A stretch of DNA of 64,000 nt from assembly GCA_014905825.1 (NCBI GenBank), contig JACGCN010000001.1:1550001-1614000 (forward strand), written 5' to 3'. Position numbers and translations under genes: made by a program. The DNA comes from Lyophyllum atratum (Eukaryota; Basidiomycota; Agaricomycetes; Agaricales; Lyophyllaceae). Within the stretch, counting starts at the first letter, position 1; each line of letters starts with the position of its first letter. The notes beneath the pieces were generated by a model. The model saw nothing but the letters and a program-made list of their open reading frames with translations. It was not told where the DNA came from and did not search any database. Below, piece by piece: positions 10,760 to 23,158 of this stretch.

Positions 10760-13143
10760 CATTCACTTTTGTGGACGGCCAAGTGACACGCTTTGAACCA
10801 TCTATCGTGTTTTGTCCCTACTTTTTGTACTATAGTTTTTGCCTGTGCGCTTTTCTGTATTCCTTCTCTCTAATTCAAGTGGATTGCTGCTGTCGATCAT
10901 CGGGGCCGGATGACGATGAGCGATGAAAACATGAATAATATTCATTTACAGGATGAAGCCGTTAATGAACATCAATTTCTACGTATACTGTATACTGCAC
11001 CCTACATATTCGCTGGCTTGAAGTTGCGTTCCGGCCGTGAGATCTTCATCTTCCGATTTGAGTAAATAGGCGTGAATGGATTCTGGAAACTGGCTTGTTG
11101 TGACGTTGCAACCGTACGAGACTGGGACTTGCGCCTCTTCACGTCCTCTCAGGTTAGAACACCAGTTTACATCTCCATGGACGTACTCTCAGGTTCGCCC
11201 AGCTGGCCACGATGGTGTCGACGACTTCGAGCATGCGGAGCAGAGACAAGGGGACTGCGACACGCAGGTGAATGCTTATCTTGTAAGTCTCTAGCTGGCG
11301 GATCCACACCGCCCCCACCCGATGACTTCATAGCAGGTTATGAGTTGGGCCAAAGGCCTTTTCTTGAGCGGTAACCTGGTCTGGTGGTGGAGATTATGCC
11401 CTTCCCCAAAATCCACCGCCATGCATGTCTTCTGCATCCCCGACTCACATCATATCCGACGATGCGGAAAGTGAGATGCTAGATGGGAGTAGGCGGATGC
11501 TAGTTGCTCCCTGACGGTCACTTGTCCCGCCGCAGCATATTGGCGCATCGACATAGTACACCTTGAATCAGGGCAGCATACCTTGATCGTCTTTGATTCC
11601 TTGTAGGCTGATCAAGTGAAGGTTTCCTCGATTATGTAGCGCCAAGTGCTCGTCCCTCCCATTAAAAGGAATTCTTCCAAGCTGTACTGCACAAGTCTTG
11701 ACGATGCTGCTGCTATGTCTGCACTCTGGGTTACGTCGCTGAGGACCCCGTACCGTGCCGCCGATGGGGCAGATCCAAAATTCGGAATGGATGCTCGCAT
11801 CCTGGACTCTGTTCGGCGCCCTCCAGAGGACGATGCAATGGCTTTTTATGGGCTTGGATGCCTGCGATCTACGGTAAGATGTTGGAGTACCTGTTCACAG
11901 TGTTGCTCTTCCTGGTCCGCGAGTGGCGGACGGCAGGACTGGCAACAAGGACTATGCATGACTCTGGAACCCAGCCGAGACCAAAGGGAGGAGCATTTCT
12001 AGTCGTCATCGAAAACATCTCGAGCTCTGACTCTCGGGCTTGAGGGATTGATTGTCTTGTCATACGCAAAGGTGATTGTAGGAATGAAGGGAAGCCATGT
12101 CTCAACTTGAAGGCATCATCTCTCTGGTTTCGGAGGTCAATGGCTACATATAGAGCCTCGGCGAAAAATCTTGAGTATAGGAGACCTCGAGCCGCAGTAA
12201 TAGGAGTGGACGTACCGTCCCCGCGATCATTGGGCATGTCAACGACTACGCGGATAATAAACCGCGGGTCTTGATGTGACCCTTTCCCGTCGTGGCTGCA
12301 CCGAGTCGCTGACTTCTAACGCACGACGTGTATGACGGTACCATTATGGCTTCTATGGGTTCATTTCCTGATGCGAGTGTCAGTCTTGCCTAAGTGAGGA
12401 CGAATGCAAATATAACAGACCGCAGCTCTCGGGGTGACCCTGTCTTGTTGGGGCTGGGGCCCTTCACTGTGTCGACGTCAACCGGACAACGGTTACTGCT
12501 GTTCTGAACGTTATAGTCGATATCTCCGGGCTCGGGGACCTCTTCCGATTTGCCTTGGTGACTTCGAGGGTGTAGGCAGGGATACCAGGTAAGTGTTGCA
12601 TTGTCGTTGTGGAGATTGATAGTATTATTCTGAATTTAAAATTCCACGTTTTCTAAGCAGTGATCATGACCACTTGTCAGGTGCGTCAATCTATCGTCGT
12701 CGAGATTCGCTCTTTGCAATTGCTCAGCGCTCAGCCCTCGTATTGATCTGACCCCCTGCGAAGCCAATCAGATCGGTACGTGCACTTCTATCAGTAGGCT
12801 CTTGCGATACTTCAAGTCTTCGGGCGTAATGCATTAGTGCCTTGCGCATTGTTGCAGAATGCTTCGAACTCGAAGATGTTACACAAACGAAGAACGGTAA
12901 CAGCCATGAAAAAACTTGAGAATCATTGAATCCTTTACACTCTACACTAGGTAATATAATATAAGCTGATGGAGGTCGGTCGTGACGAGTTAGTAGGCGT
13001 GTAATAGTAGAACAATGAACAGTGCGCAGCAATGGTGTAAAACAAGAAAACAAGTAGATAGGGATAGCGTGCATACTACGTAACTAGTATTGACGGGTGA
13101 ATGAAAAGAGAATGTAGATCACTAGTCCTAAGTCAATTCAGCG
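10760..13143. other. Long gene-poor spacer
   Basis: About 2.4 kb between the 3' ends of the Zn2Cys6 gene and the kinase gene. It contains scattered frames of 60-120 codons, for example on the minus strand at 11612-11800 and 11869-12237. None has a domain I recognise, a convincing exon series or clear codon bias. An unrecognised or decayed gene at 11.6-12.3 kb cannot be excluded. Confidence 0.5.
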
Positions 13144-15609
13144 CTAAGACACGTCCATGGCATTCGCATCCGCATGCTCTTCGATGTCCTGAATGCACGC
13201 GGAAACCTGATGCATGGATGGGCGAGAAGATGCCGGGACTTTCCAGCATTCTGTCATGAGCGCCCATAAACTGTCCGATAGCCATGGAACCACCTCAGCT
13301 TCAGTTGGGCGCTGGGGTATTTGTTTCAAGACTACGATGTCGTGGATGACAGATGCGTCGCGACGGCGATTAGAGAATGGGTGCTTTCCTGTTAGGAGTT
13401 CAAGGATGGCCATAGCGTACGAGTAAGTGTCAGCCTCCTTTGTGGGAGAGGTCACTACTCCTTCGATCAACTCAGGTGCAAGCCATCGAGCACTTCCAGA
13501 GGCTGTCAAGGTCGCCGAGGCACTTCTTTCAGTCACCTCTTCAATGACCTTAGACATTCCAAAGTCACATATGCAAGCTTCTCCCTATATAGTGCACAGT
13601 TCGTGAACGCATGGGTGAAAATTAGAGGGCGTTAGCCTACCTTTGAGGAGACTAGAATGTTAGCCTGTCCAAGGAAATTAGCCCGTGAAATTGGAGATAC
13701 CTAAAGGGAGCCTACGCATTTAACTGGGGACGTCGGGTTATTTTCAGCGGACAAGTCAAGAGTATGCGACTTACCATTTCCGTGAGTTATATTACGGGAG
13801 TGCAGGTAATCAAGGCCTTGCGCTGCTCCAGGACAACTGCAGATGCTTTATAAGTAGCATGGTACACTGATCCATCATACTTACTAACAAGATCCTATTG
13901 GCGTCGGGCGTTTTCTTGACGTATCTGGACAAGAGCGTTTGGCGGACAAATATAGTTCACAGAGAAGTAACATACTCAAGAACGTTCCCATTATCTTGCC
14001 ACGGAGATACCTGCCAAATTTGTGAGGACACTTCAAAATACGAATAGTGGATGCCTACCATTTGAATATGTTGGCCTTGATCCGTCACTATCCATAGAAT
14101 GGGAGGATACGATCGTTGTGCAGGTTTGCCCAAACTTTAATTTCGTGTTCAAAGCGCTATTGTTGATAAGCAACCAATCATATAGGTAAATCTTGAAGTT
14201 CGTACCTTCTGAGCCTTTGGGTCAGTCGCCTTTATATTCCGCAGGGCCTTCAAGGCCACCTTCAATCCAATTTAGTTGAGACATAGCGCATGCTGGTTTT
14301 ATTTACCTTCTTCTCCCCCAGCCAGATACCTTGCCATATGTCGCTATATGTACCTCCCGCAATGGCGAGATCGCCGATTTTGACGACTTCTCCGTTTAAC
14401 CGTTTCACAGTGGGGGGTATTCCAGTAAGTTGATGCAGTTGGATAAGGCCTCGTTGGATCACGCCTCGTTGGTAATCGAGGTACCGTTGACTATCCTTCG
14501 GGACTGGTGGCGGTGAAGTCGATGGAACGTTGGATTGAACGTCTGATCTGATGTCCGGAATCGTGTGATTATCTCTTTCAGGAGCATTTTCACTTTCACG
14601 GAGTATCTGTAGTTCCTACGAGCAACTGCTTCAATCTCTGTAATGCGTAGTAATAATATGTTATGGCCCACTTTTTGGCCTTCCAGCATAATTGTTTCGG
14701 CGACGTGGTCATCAGCATTTTGGAGTTGCATTTGTCTTACTTGGCGCAATTCCCCTCCCTGGTTGGCTAAGACTTGATGAAGGAGATCAATGATTTCCGC
14801 AGCATCTCTCTGTTGTGTCTCATGAGCTTCGACGTTGTTGCTGTTCGTGATAATCGCTGCACTGTTTTGGGATGGTGGTCAGCCAGAGGAGAAAGCGGTA
14901 GACGTGTGCCTCAGCTCACTTGATCTATTCAACCAAAGGTTAGAGCACAAGAAATTAGAAGATCATTGAATATACCTGAAATAGTTTTACAGCATGATTT
15001 AACTCGTTTTCGCACTTTTCGATACCTTGCTGTATCTCGCTACTCCTCACTGTGCGATGTCAAGCATCTCAAGACTGCTTGTTATTGGAATACCCACCGA
15101 ATGCAACTATCTTGTTATAACGTGACCAACGACTGACCCGCTTTTCGATCGTCTGGTAGACTCTTTACCGCAGAAATGCGTTGACTGTCGTCTAAAGAAA
15201 GAAAAAGGACATACGCAGCTACTTCATCCGCTCGGGTCTGTAGAGCTGTGCCCACAAGAGCCGAGCTTTGTTCCTCTAGGGTATTCAAAAGCTCAGCACA
15301 TCGATTCGCCATGTGCCTCGCCTTGCGCTGATGACATAACGAAGATCGAGCATCAGGCGTGGATTGGGACAAGATTGGAAGGGTGGATGGGGTCACCTTG
15401 TGTACTCGGACTTCGTGGCAGCACAGGGCAATCTCGCGTACTGCGATAGCAGCGGCACCAGCAAAGGGCACCCCACCAACTGCACCTACGAGCTCTAGTC
15501 CAGTCACTCCAACGCTGACGAGCGCGTTCATGGTGAAGAGATTGTCGAAACTGGAAGTAAATGAATGGTGTGGAATCGGATAAACGCCAGGAGGGCGCTT
15601 GAGAAGCAT
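13144..15609 (-). CDS. MLKL-like N-terminal domain fused to a TKL-type (pseudo)kinase
   Basis: The start is the ATG at 15609, or an in-frame ATG at 15531 (MNALVSVGVTGLELVGAVGG). The first ~150 residues form a helical bundle of the MLKL N-terminal type found in Agaricomycete kinases (ARHMANRCAELLNTLEEQSS, YQTIEKRVSRWSRYNKIVAF, SEIQQGIEKCENELNHAVKL). A helical linker (VRQMQLQNADDHVAETI) leads to the kinase: glycine loop AIAGGTYSDIWQG, VALK lysine, alpha-C RFEHEIKVWANLHND, catalytic loop HGNVKCANILVSS, CDFGMSK, APELIEG, and DTYSYAMAILELLTGKHPF. The catalytic Asp of HRD is Asn here, while the DFG Asp and the beta-3 Lys are kept, so activity is doubtful. The catalytic loop is completed by an 8-nt microexon (13716-13723). 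One base appears to be missing near 14096, after RILPFYG, where the frame changes to IVTDQGQHIQM. Either a base-call error or real decay would explain that. A signalling or cell-death role is inference. Confidence 0.75.
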
Positions 15610-15706
15610 CTAAGTAGCTGCAGCTTGGCTACAGCCTTGCAAGTAATGAAGGTTGCGCGCACGTGCCAGCCCATTTGTGATTGCAAACTTATCCTTCAAC
15701 CTATAT

Positions 15707-17108
15707 ATGCCTTCCCGCAAACGCAAACGCACCGAGCTCTCCCAAGAGCCAGACGACCTCATGCACGTCGACGGCGTATCAGAACACGAGGTCCTCACGA
15801 TCACCGACCTGGAGAAGGAGCAGGAGGTCTGGGAAGCTTTTAGAGACGAGCACTTCGAAGGTGTGTCGCCTTCACAATCACTCCTCAGCAATTTCTTAGC
15901 ATCATCAGCTATTGAACAGGTACCATTGGCGCTACACAGGCAGTGTGCCCTGATGAATGAGCTTGACCAGCAATCGAATGGTGAGTCTGATGTTCGAGAG
16001 GCCGGCACCGTTTCTGACGTTGTTTAACAGCTCATGTCGCAAACCTATCGCCCATACTCGCGAGCTATATCAAGAAACGGAGAGATTTAGCTCATTTACA
16101 CGTTCACACGAATGTTCACGCGAACGAGGAATCTTCTTCTTCTACGCTCACCCAGGGAACTAACCTGAAAGAAGACCGACTAAGGCATCCCCATTCCCCT
16201 CCTTCGACGCCCAACGGACGTACTTCTATGCGGCCCGATTCTATTGAACCAAGCGCTATGTCGCAAGAAACCTCAGTTCTTCCACAGATGTCCACACTCG
16301 TCAAACCTCTTACCACAACGCGGCAGATGCTGGTCTACATGGCGGGATTGCGTGAGGGCTTCTGCGTGCATCAGGGGAGAAATTCAATGTGGCTCAGGCT
16401 GCGGATGATTCAGTAGGCTCGATGCGTTCTTCTTGGGCTGTATTGAACTTACAATGTACATTGAGGTTGATCGACACGTCCGAATGCTTCAGCAAGCCAT
16501 TAGGGATCAAAGAGCTTCTATTACTTTAGGTGCTAGACCTGGCCACCTGGAACCTAGCAACCTCCCTGATCTTGTTGTCGGGCGATGGGTGAGACCTTCT
16601 CGTGCTACCCTCAGCCCTATAAATGGCGAGGATCTGGAAGGAGACCAGTTCGGTTCTCAAGAAAACGGCATGGATGAAGGCTATGCAAATGGCGTTGGGA
16701 CTGCACCCGTTCAGTGATACGGGAAAGAAAGGACGCGGAAGGCCGAAGGCACCACGCCTGAAACCTGATGATGCTCAAGCGCTGGTGCCACCTTTGACTA
16801 TCACTTTACCTGCACAACCACCAGCAGAAGAGACCTATTGCTATTGCCAGCAGGGATCCTTTGGAGAGGTTCGTTCTTGTGCGAAGCATTCAACGCTGGT
16901 CTTGACATCAGTTTGTAGATGATTGCATGCGACAATAAGAAATGCCCGATCGAATGGGTAGGTTCGTTCATAATGGTGTTTTCCTGCTATTCAATCTGTT
17001 TTGTAGTATCATGTCGGATGCGTAGGTTTGCAAACTACTCCCGAAGGCCTGAAGACTTGGTATTGCCCTGACTGCAGGCCAGCGCGGCGGGGTTCTAAGC
17101 GTAAGTAG
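15707..17108 (+). CDS. ING-family PHD-finger chromatin protein
   Basis: Starts MPSRKRKRTELSQEPDD at 15707. The N-terminal region resembles the ING helical domain (SNFLASSAIEQVPLALHRQC, SPILASYIKKRRD, EKFNVAQAADDS joined by an intron to VDRHVRMLQQAI). A basic/Pro region (GRGRPKAPRLK) leads to a C-terminal PHD finger: YCYCQQGSFGEM, intron, IACDNKKCPIEWYHVGC, intron, VGLQTTPEGLKTWYCPDC, ending in a basic tail, GSKRK. All C4HC3 ligands are visible. ING proteins read H3K4 methylation as subunits of histone acetyltransferase or deacetylase complexes in the nucleus (Yng1, Yng2, Pho23 in yeast); I cannot assign the paralogue. It is divergent from the MLKL-like kinase, 97 bp away. Confidence 0.85.
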
Positions 17109-17243
17109 GCTCTTCATATGCATAGTGTCCGACTCTCCTCTGGTTACATATACATAGTATACATAGCACTGTTGCCTTGTTATGGCTAATTGTACAAATA
17201 TAACTTACAACGCATTCGTGACTCCCAAATCATACTCAATTCA

Positions 17244-19000
17244 TCAACCCGACGTAATTCGCATGTTGAGTTTGTTTGCAAGGGTCTCCATGTATACGTC
17301 TGCCAGGTGGGCCTCAGATAGACTCGAGAAAAAGAAGGCAAAAAAATACCTGTCTCATGTCGAAGCTTCCAGTACTCTGCCAGAAGTTCGTTGAGTTCTG
17401 CTTCGCCCTTTTTGAGGTGTTCTGCCATCTGAGGTGCTGTGTCAGAGGTGATGGTGACGCGATGTATAAGGGAAATACCTTTTTCTCGACCTCATTAGCA
17501 TCCGCTCGAAGTTCTTCCACCTGCCTGTCGTTATCGCGACGTTCGACGGCCATCTCGTCGTATGCGTGCTGTAGCCGGTCAATGGTCCGCTGGCTAGATA
17601 TTTGCTTTTCCTCCGCGTGGCGTTGGGCCCTCTCCAGCTTGTCGTGGGCATTAGAAAGTTGTTTTTCGACACGCTAAGGCAATAACGCGGTATTATGGAT
17701 AAGGCATTCCTCCGACCAACGAAAGACATACCTCTTGTCTGAGCTTGAGCTCATTCCTTTCGATATTTTTGTCGTCAAGATGATCTCTTAGATCGACGAG
17801 CTCTTTTTGCGATATATGAAGGGAGCGCACTTCCTTCTCAATCGTTTGGAGTTGTTCAATGCAGCTGCGTACATCCTGAAGTCGTTATCAGATAGCTAGC
17901 ACATACATAACCTCGGGGGAAGATTAGCACACCTTTTCAATGCTGAGCAGTGCGCTGATTTTCGCCTGTAGGTCTCGTGCTTTGGCCTCCTGCATTACCA
18001 CGGTTTTCTTGTCCTCTACGGCCGTTGTACTCATGGACGTAATCGTGCGTTTGATCCGCTCGGGGGACTGGACGATTCTCGACCGTGTTCGGGCCATGGC
18101 ATCCGAAACGCTGGCTATTTCGCCGTTGAGGGCTTCCTGTTGACGGCGAATATCAATTGAAGGAGGGGTGGAACACAAAGGGGCATGGGGCACCTACTTT
18201 GCGTTTCACAAGTGCATTCTTCTCTGCTTTAAGTTTCTCGACATCTTGCACGGCCGCTGTTTGAAACTCCTTGGTAGCGATCATCTTTGCACGAAGAGCG
18301 TTATTTTCATTCCTCAGCTGCTCACAGTGAGGCTCGTCTTCAGCAATTTTAGCTCTGAAGATTGTTAGAGACTACACATAGTGGGAGGGATAGACGCACT
18401 TCTTCGTTTCAATGCTTCGCTCTATCTCCGCGAGTTGTTCAGAGACCTGATCCCGTTCCATAATTATCGCCTCTGAGCGGTCACGCAAGTCTTTAACGAA
18501 CACATTGCAGTACTGCTCCGTAAACTTGACAAAGTTTATGAAGGCAGATAGCAGAAGGAGCGTACGCTCCTTCTCCGGACTGTGCACATCTTTGGCATTG
18601 AAATCTTCAACCCTGGCGGCTTTTGCAAGCCTAGTACTAAGAACAAGATGTTCAGAGATGAATGAGGAGTCCACTACGCTCGGAACATACAGGTGATAGA
18701 CAAGGAGATTGTTCGTCAGTGCAGACGCATACAGATCCTGTAGTCGTGAGCAGCAATTCGATAGAGTATAATTTTGCCTACCTTTTCTTCCACGCTGGAT
18801 GCAGAGAGTGCGTTTTGCACTGGATCTCGCAGGGCGTCTTGGTTGATGTCAGTGACCTGCTGCAGGCAAGCACAATAGACCCCTTCGACGAAGTCTGCTG
18901 AAGGGCGCATCAGCTGCTCGTTGCTAACAGACAAGCCCCAGCCTGAAAGGGCATTCATGATGTCTGATATGGTCATCTGGGGGAAGATTCCCTTCGCCAT
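17244..19000 (-). CDS. NUF2: Kinetochore protein Nuf2
   Basis: The ATG at 19000 begins MAKGIFPQMTISDIMNALSG and continues LSVSNEQLMRPSADFVEGVY and ACLQQVTDINQDALRDPVQN, the calponin-homology head typical of Nuf2. The next exons carry KAARVEDFNAKDVHSPEKER and LLSAFINFVKFTEQYCNVFV, again characteristic. The rest (17.3-18.4 kb) is coiled coil spread over several exons (HLKKGEAELNELLAEYWKLR), ending ETLANKLNMRITSG. Nuf2 pairs with Ndc80 in the Ndc80 complex, which attaches kinetochores to microtubules. The gene is divergent from a RecQ helicase and convergent with the ING gene. Confidence 0.92.
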
Positions 19001-19142
19001 AGTGGTGGACCAGGTTTGGTGTTGAGAGACGCGATGACCACGTGATTGACGCGACTTGTAACTGTCACGGGAAGTTATTTCCATCTCCGACTCTCTGATT
19101 TCTTGGCCACTGCTAACCCTCGCCGCCGACCACCACCTCGAC
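19001..19142. promoter_or_regulatory. Divergent NUF2/RecQ promoter with paired GACGCGA and CACGTG
   Basis: The 142 bp between the two start codons hold GACGCGA at 19028-19034, the palindrome CACGTG at 19039-19044, and a second GACGCGA at 19048-19054. The two GACGCGA copies are in the same orientation and 20 bp apart, about two helical turns. ACGCG is the core bound by MBF-type (Mbp1/Swi6) G1/S regulators in fungi, and CACGTG is the bHLH E-box. A cell-cycle-controlled shared promoter is inferred from these motifs. Confidence 0.5.
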
Positions 19143-22100
19143 ATGCAGGCCCCGAAGAACAATCTGCAGGAGGTTCTTCGCCGCAAACACGAGTCTGCAG
19201 CCCTCGCTTCTCCAGCGACGACTTTGTCTAGTTCAACCAAGGTTAGCCATACCAAGAATGATAATTAGTCTCTCAGTGCTGACTTCTCTTCAGAAATTTA
19301 AACCAGCACCTACCGCGTCTGCTCCTGCATGTAAGGACCTTATCGATTAATTTTTGCTCTGTTTGATGTCAACTGACGTGTTTCTACAAGCTCGCATAGC
19401 TATTCTCTCCACTTTGCCATCCTTCTCTACCCCGGGGTTTCGACGAGCTCAACTAGTTTCCAAGCGAGATGACGCGACTCCTCGGAGTAGGGAGGTTGTC
19501 TCTATATCCAGTGACTCTACCGCCTCTTCTCCTCCTCCCAAGATTAAGCGGACATCTTCGGACCCCTTGGTCGCGTCGGATCCCTCACCCCAACCCTCCA
19601 AACGACTGAAAAGGAATGCTTTGGCGGAAAAGGAAAACTATTTTGAACCAGCCTCTAACGTGAAATCGAAAGGAAAGTCCAAGGAAGTGTTGCTTCACAA
19701 CGCCCGTATGGAACAAAGCGCGAGCGATGATGAGGAACCATGGCTACAAATGGACCTGGATGCGGAGCGCAACCCTTTTACAAAGCTCGATCGCGACTAT
19801 CCCTCATTTGCTGCTCAGTCGCCGGCAGCTTTTCCATCTTTGCCAGCACAAGACCAGGATTTGCTACAGGTATAAATACCACGGCTTTTTGACTTCTTTG
19901 CGAATTCATGGTTATTTACAGAAAGACCTGGAGACGCTAAAAGCCCTTCTCGTCGAAAACTATGAACTAGTTGGGATCATCACAGAAAAAGAACTTGAAC
20001 ACCACCGGGGTTCCTCGAAGAAAACCGACATTGTGATGCTTCAGAGACTCAGGTAGGAGTTATTCAATTTTCTTTTTGTGTAAGTATTGAACAGGTAAAT
20101 CAGTTCGACTTTGAACAACCGCGTGACTTCCGTCAAGACAGTCATCGCCTTTCGCGAAAATAATGCCAGTGCTATCCAAAGGACTGCTTTGAAGCCCCCC
20201 CTCCAAGTCACAGAATGTATGACGACGACACCACCACTACAGAGCTCACTAGCATCAACTTCGCGTTTAACTCGAGACATCTCAGTATCGTCGATTGTGG
20301 ATTCTAGAACCTGCCAGGTCTCATCGATCAGTGCCTCGCGATACCCGTGTTCACGTAGACGACGTGCGCACAAAGGCTACAACCGTTTACAATGACGACG
20401 AAGATGACGACCCTATGCCAGCTAGCGAAGTGGATTATTGGGCAAGCATGGACGATGTCCCCATCGACGGTTCTTTCGCTGAAGACCGACACTCTGGTCC
20501 AGCGCAGGCCATCTCGACATCCGCAATCCCCCACGGTGACCTCACGGCCGGTCCCTATTACCAGGAGATCTCGAGGAAGCTAGCTGTCTTTGGCCTTAAG
20601 AAATTTAGGCTAAATCAACTGGAGGCTATAACGGAAGCACTCAATGGCAGGGACGTCTTCGTTCTTATGCCGACAGGTGGGGGTAAGAGCTTGTGCTACC
20701 AGCTTCCAGCGATATGTCAGAGTGGGAAGACCAATGGCGTCACAGTCGTGGTGTCACCCCTCCTCGCTCTCATGAAAGATCAAGTTCATTCCTTAATGGA
20801 GAAGAGCATCGACGTCTTCCTCTGGAACTCGGAAGCTACGTATGACGAGGCCACTAATCGCTTGCGGGCTACTAGAAAGCCAAGCCTCGTATACATCACA
20901 CCAGAAAAGCTGAAAGACAACAATGCGGCGAAAAGGCTACTGGGCGAACTCTATCACAATAATGCACTGGCTAGGTTTGTGATCGACGAAGCTCACTGTA
21001 TTTCAACATGGGGACAGGACTTCCGAGATGCTGTAAGTTATATAACAGATGGGTCTTGTATGTGTCTCATAGATTTTCGCAGTACAGGGACTTGGGCACT
21101 CTGCGTTCGCAATTTCCCAACGTCCAATCATGGCCTTGACAGCAACGGCCAGAAAGGTCACTGTTGACGACATCAAGGAGCGACTGCACCTCAGGAATTG
21201 TGCTTTCTTCTCGCAATCCTTCAACCGACCCAATCTCAGCTACTTCGTCAAGCCAAAGGCGAAGAAGTGGATGGAATCCATGATGGAATTCATTTCATCG
21301 AAGTATCCGAACGAATCCGGTGTCATCTACTGCTTGGGCCGTGACAAGTGTGAAGAGGTAGCAAAGAAACTTAATGAAAACGGTTTCAGCGCAAAGCACT
21401 TCCATGCTGGAATGTCGCAAGTCGACAAGGATCAGACTCTCGACGAATGGAGGAAAGACAAGGTTCATATCATAGTTGCGACTGTATGTCTTCCTTTTCG
21501 GGCATCTTGTAATTGCTCATAACGACTCGAACTTTGTTTAGATTGCCTTCGGAATGGGGATCGACAAAGCTGATGGTATGTTCTAGTACCCTTCTTCTGT
21601 AGTGGGATTATTAAATGACATCTCCCAGTCCGCTTTGTCATTCACTACTCCCTACCAAAGTCTCTGGACGGGTATGTGGCCGTTATTCTTTCCCGATCTA
21701 TACTGAATCGACCTCACTGGTCATCACAGCTATTATCAAGAAACGGGTCGCGCTGGTCGTGACGGCAAAGCCTGCTGACTGCATCCTCTGTATGTCTTGC
21801 CACCTTAAAGTTGGTATTAAGAGCTAATCAAATCAATCAGACTTCCTGTACAAAGATTTCCTGGCCTTGCGCAACATGATCGAACGACCGGACAATAACA
21901 ATGTTCTTCCGAGTAAAGAGTCCATTGAACGACAAACAGCAGCTGTACGTGCGGTCCTGGACTTTTGTCTCAACATATCGGAGTGTAGGCGCGCCCAACT
22001 TCTCCACTACTTTGACGAGAAATTCGATAAAGCACAATGTGCCCGTGGGTGCGATAACTGTGATCACCCAGATCCACTGGTTACCCGAGACGCAACCAAG

Positions 22101-23158
22101 GAAGCAAGGGATGCGGTTCAGCTCGTCGAAAACTTTCAACGGAGATCAGATTTGGTAACCCTGGCACAGTGTCGGGATATCCTCAGGGGTGCCAATACCG
22201 CCTTTATGCGCAACAAGAACTACGACAAGGAACCCCTTTTCGGATCTGCTCGTGATCTAACGTCTGAATTTGCTGAGCAAATCTTCCGAACACTGTGTCA
22301 GATGGACGTCCTTGTAGAACATTCCATTCAACAGGCGTCGGGGTATCACAGCGAGTATCTCAAAGTGAGTAGGACAATGAAGTTGGTACTCAACAAACTA
22401 ATGAGGGGCGTGGCAGCTTGGCCCCAGGGCGCAACAATTTCAGCGCAATGAAGAGGAAGTTCTGATAGGCTGGCGTCCGAAACCCGGAAAAACATCTGGC
22501 AAATCGGCCAAGAAGCAACTTGCAACCAAGCCACCGAGTGCAAAACGTGCAACGAAAGGAAAGTATAAAGCTATCGAGACTGATCCAATCGAGCTCTATG
22601 AAGACGACTCGCCTTACGAGACATCAGAGCGGCCGGAGTCTGATCCCAGCAGCCTCTATAAAGAGATGTGCAACCTTCGTGACCGGGTATGCATCTTTGC
22701 CATTCTTGGTTGTGCAGTGTCATTGATTCTTTCTTAGGTAATGCTCCGGGAGCATATATCAGACCCGGAGGAGGTTTTTGGCGATACGACCTTGCAGTAT
22801 CTCAGTGCAATTTGTCCTGATGGTAAGGACCTACATTAGCCTAACAGAAAAGACCCCTTATTTGCGTTTAGACTATAAGTCGTTTATTTCCAGCACAACA
22901 GATGATATCATGGACGATAAAGAAGCAACGGCGAGGTTCAACAAGTTCGGAGTAGAGTTTTTAGACCTCTGCATACGCTACAAACTCGGTTCTGAGTAAG
23001 TTACCTGATTTTTGTGGAACATGCATCTGGCTCATAGTTCCATCAGCGCTGCCCAAGTGACAGGTCTGGACGTTGGTGATCTTCGCTCTCGCTACCAGTA
23101 CCCGTCTTCTGCTACACCAACCAGTTCACGAAAATCCAAGTTCAAACCACATCGTTGA
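19143..23158 (+). CDS. RecQ-family DNA helicase (Sgs1/BLM type)
   Basis: Starts MQAPKNNLQEVLRRKHESAA at 19143. A long low-complexity N-terminal region (19.4-20.5 kb) with phospho-type Ser/Pro and basic clusters precedes the helicase core. The core shows FRLNQLEAITEALNGRDVFV, Walker A MPTGGGKSLCYQLP, VVSPLLALMKDQVHSL, DEAH box in IDEAHCISTWGQDFR, ALTATA, FNRPNLSYFV, GVIYCLGRDKCEEVAKKL, AFGMGIDKADVRFVIH and QETGRAGRDG. The RecQ-Ct zinc-binding region follows (CARGCDNCDHP) with a winged helix. A possible HRDC-like stretch lies at ~22.6-22.8 kb, and a basic tail SRKSKFKPHR ends the protein. The enzyme unwinds recombination and replication intermediates in the nucleus. Exon joins at 20.05-20.35 kb in the disordered region are uncertain. 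Confidence 0.93.

Noticed and set aside
11612..12237. Two minus-strand frames (62 and 122 codons) that might form a gene
   Set aside because: I found no convincing splice sites to join them, no domain and no homology that I recognise. Left as a spacer note only.
12724..13074. A 116-codon minus-strand frame just past the kinase stop
   Set aside because: Hydrophobic and Ser-rich without a recognisable family; it lies in the probable 3' region of the kinase gene.
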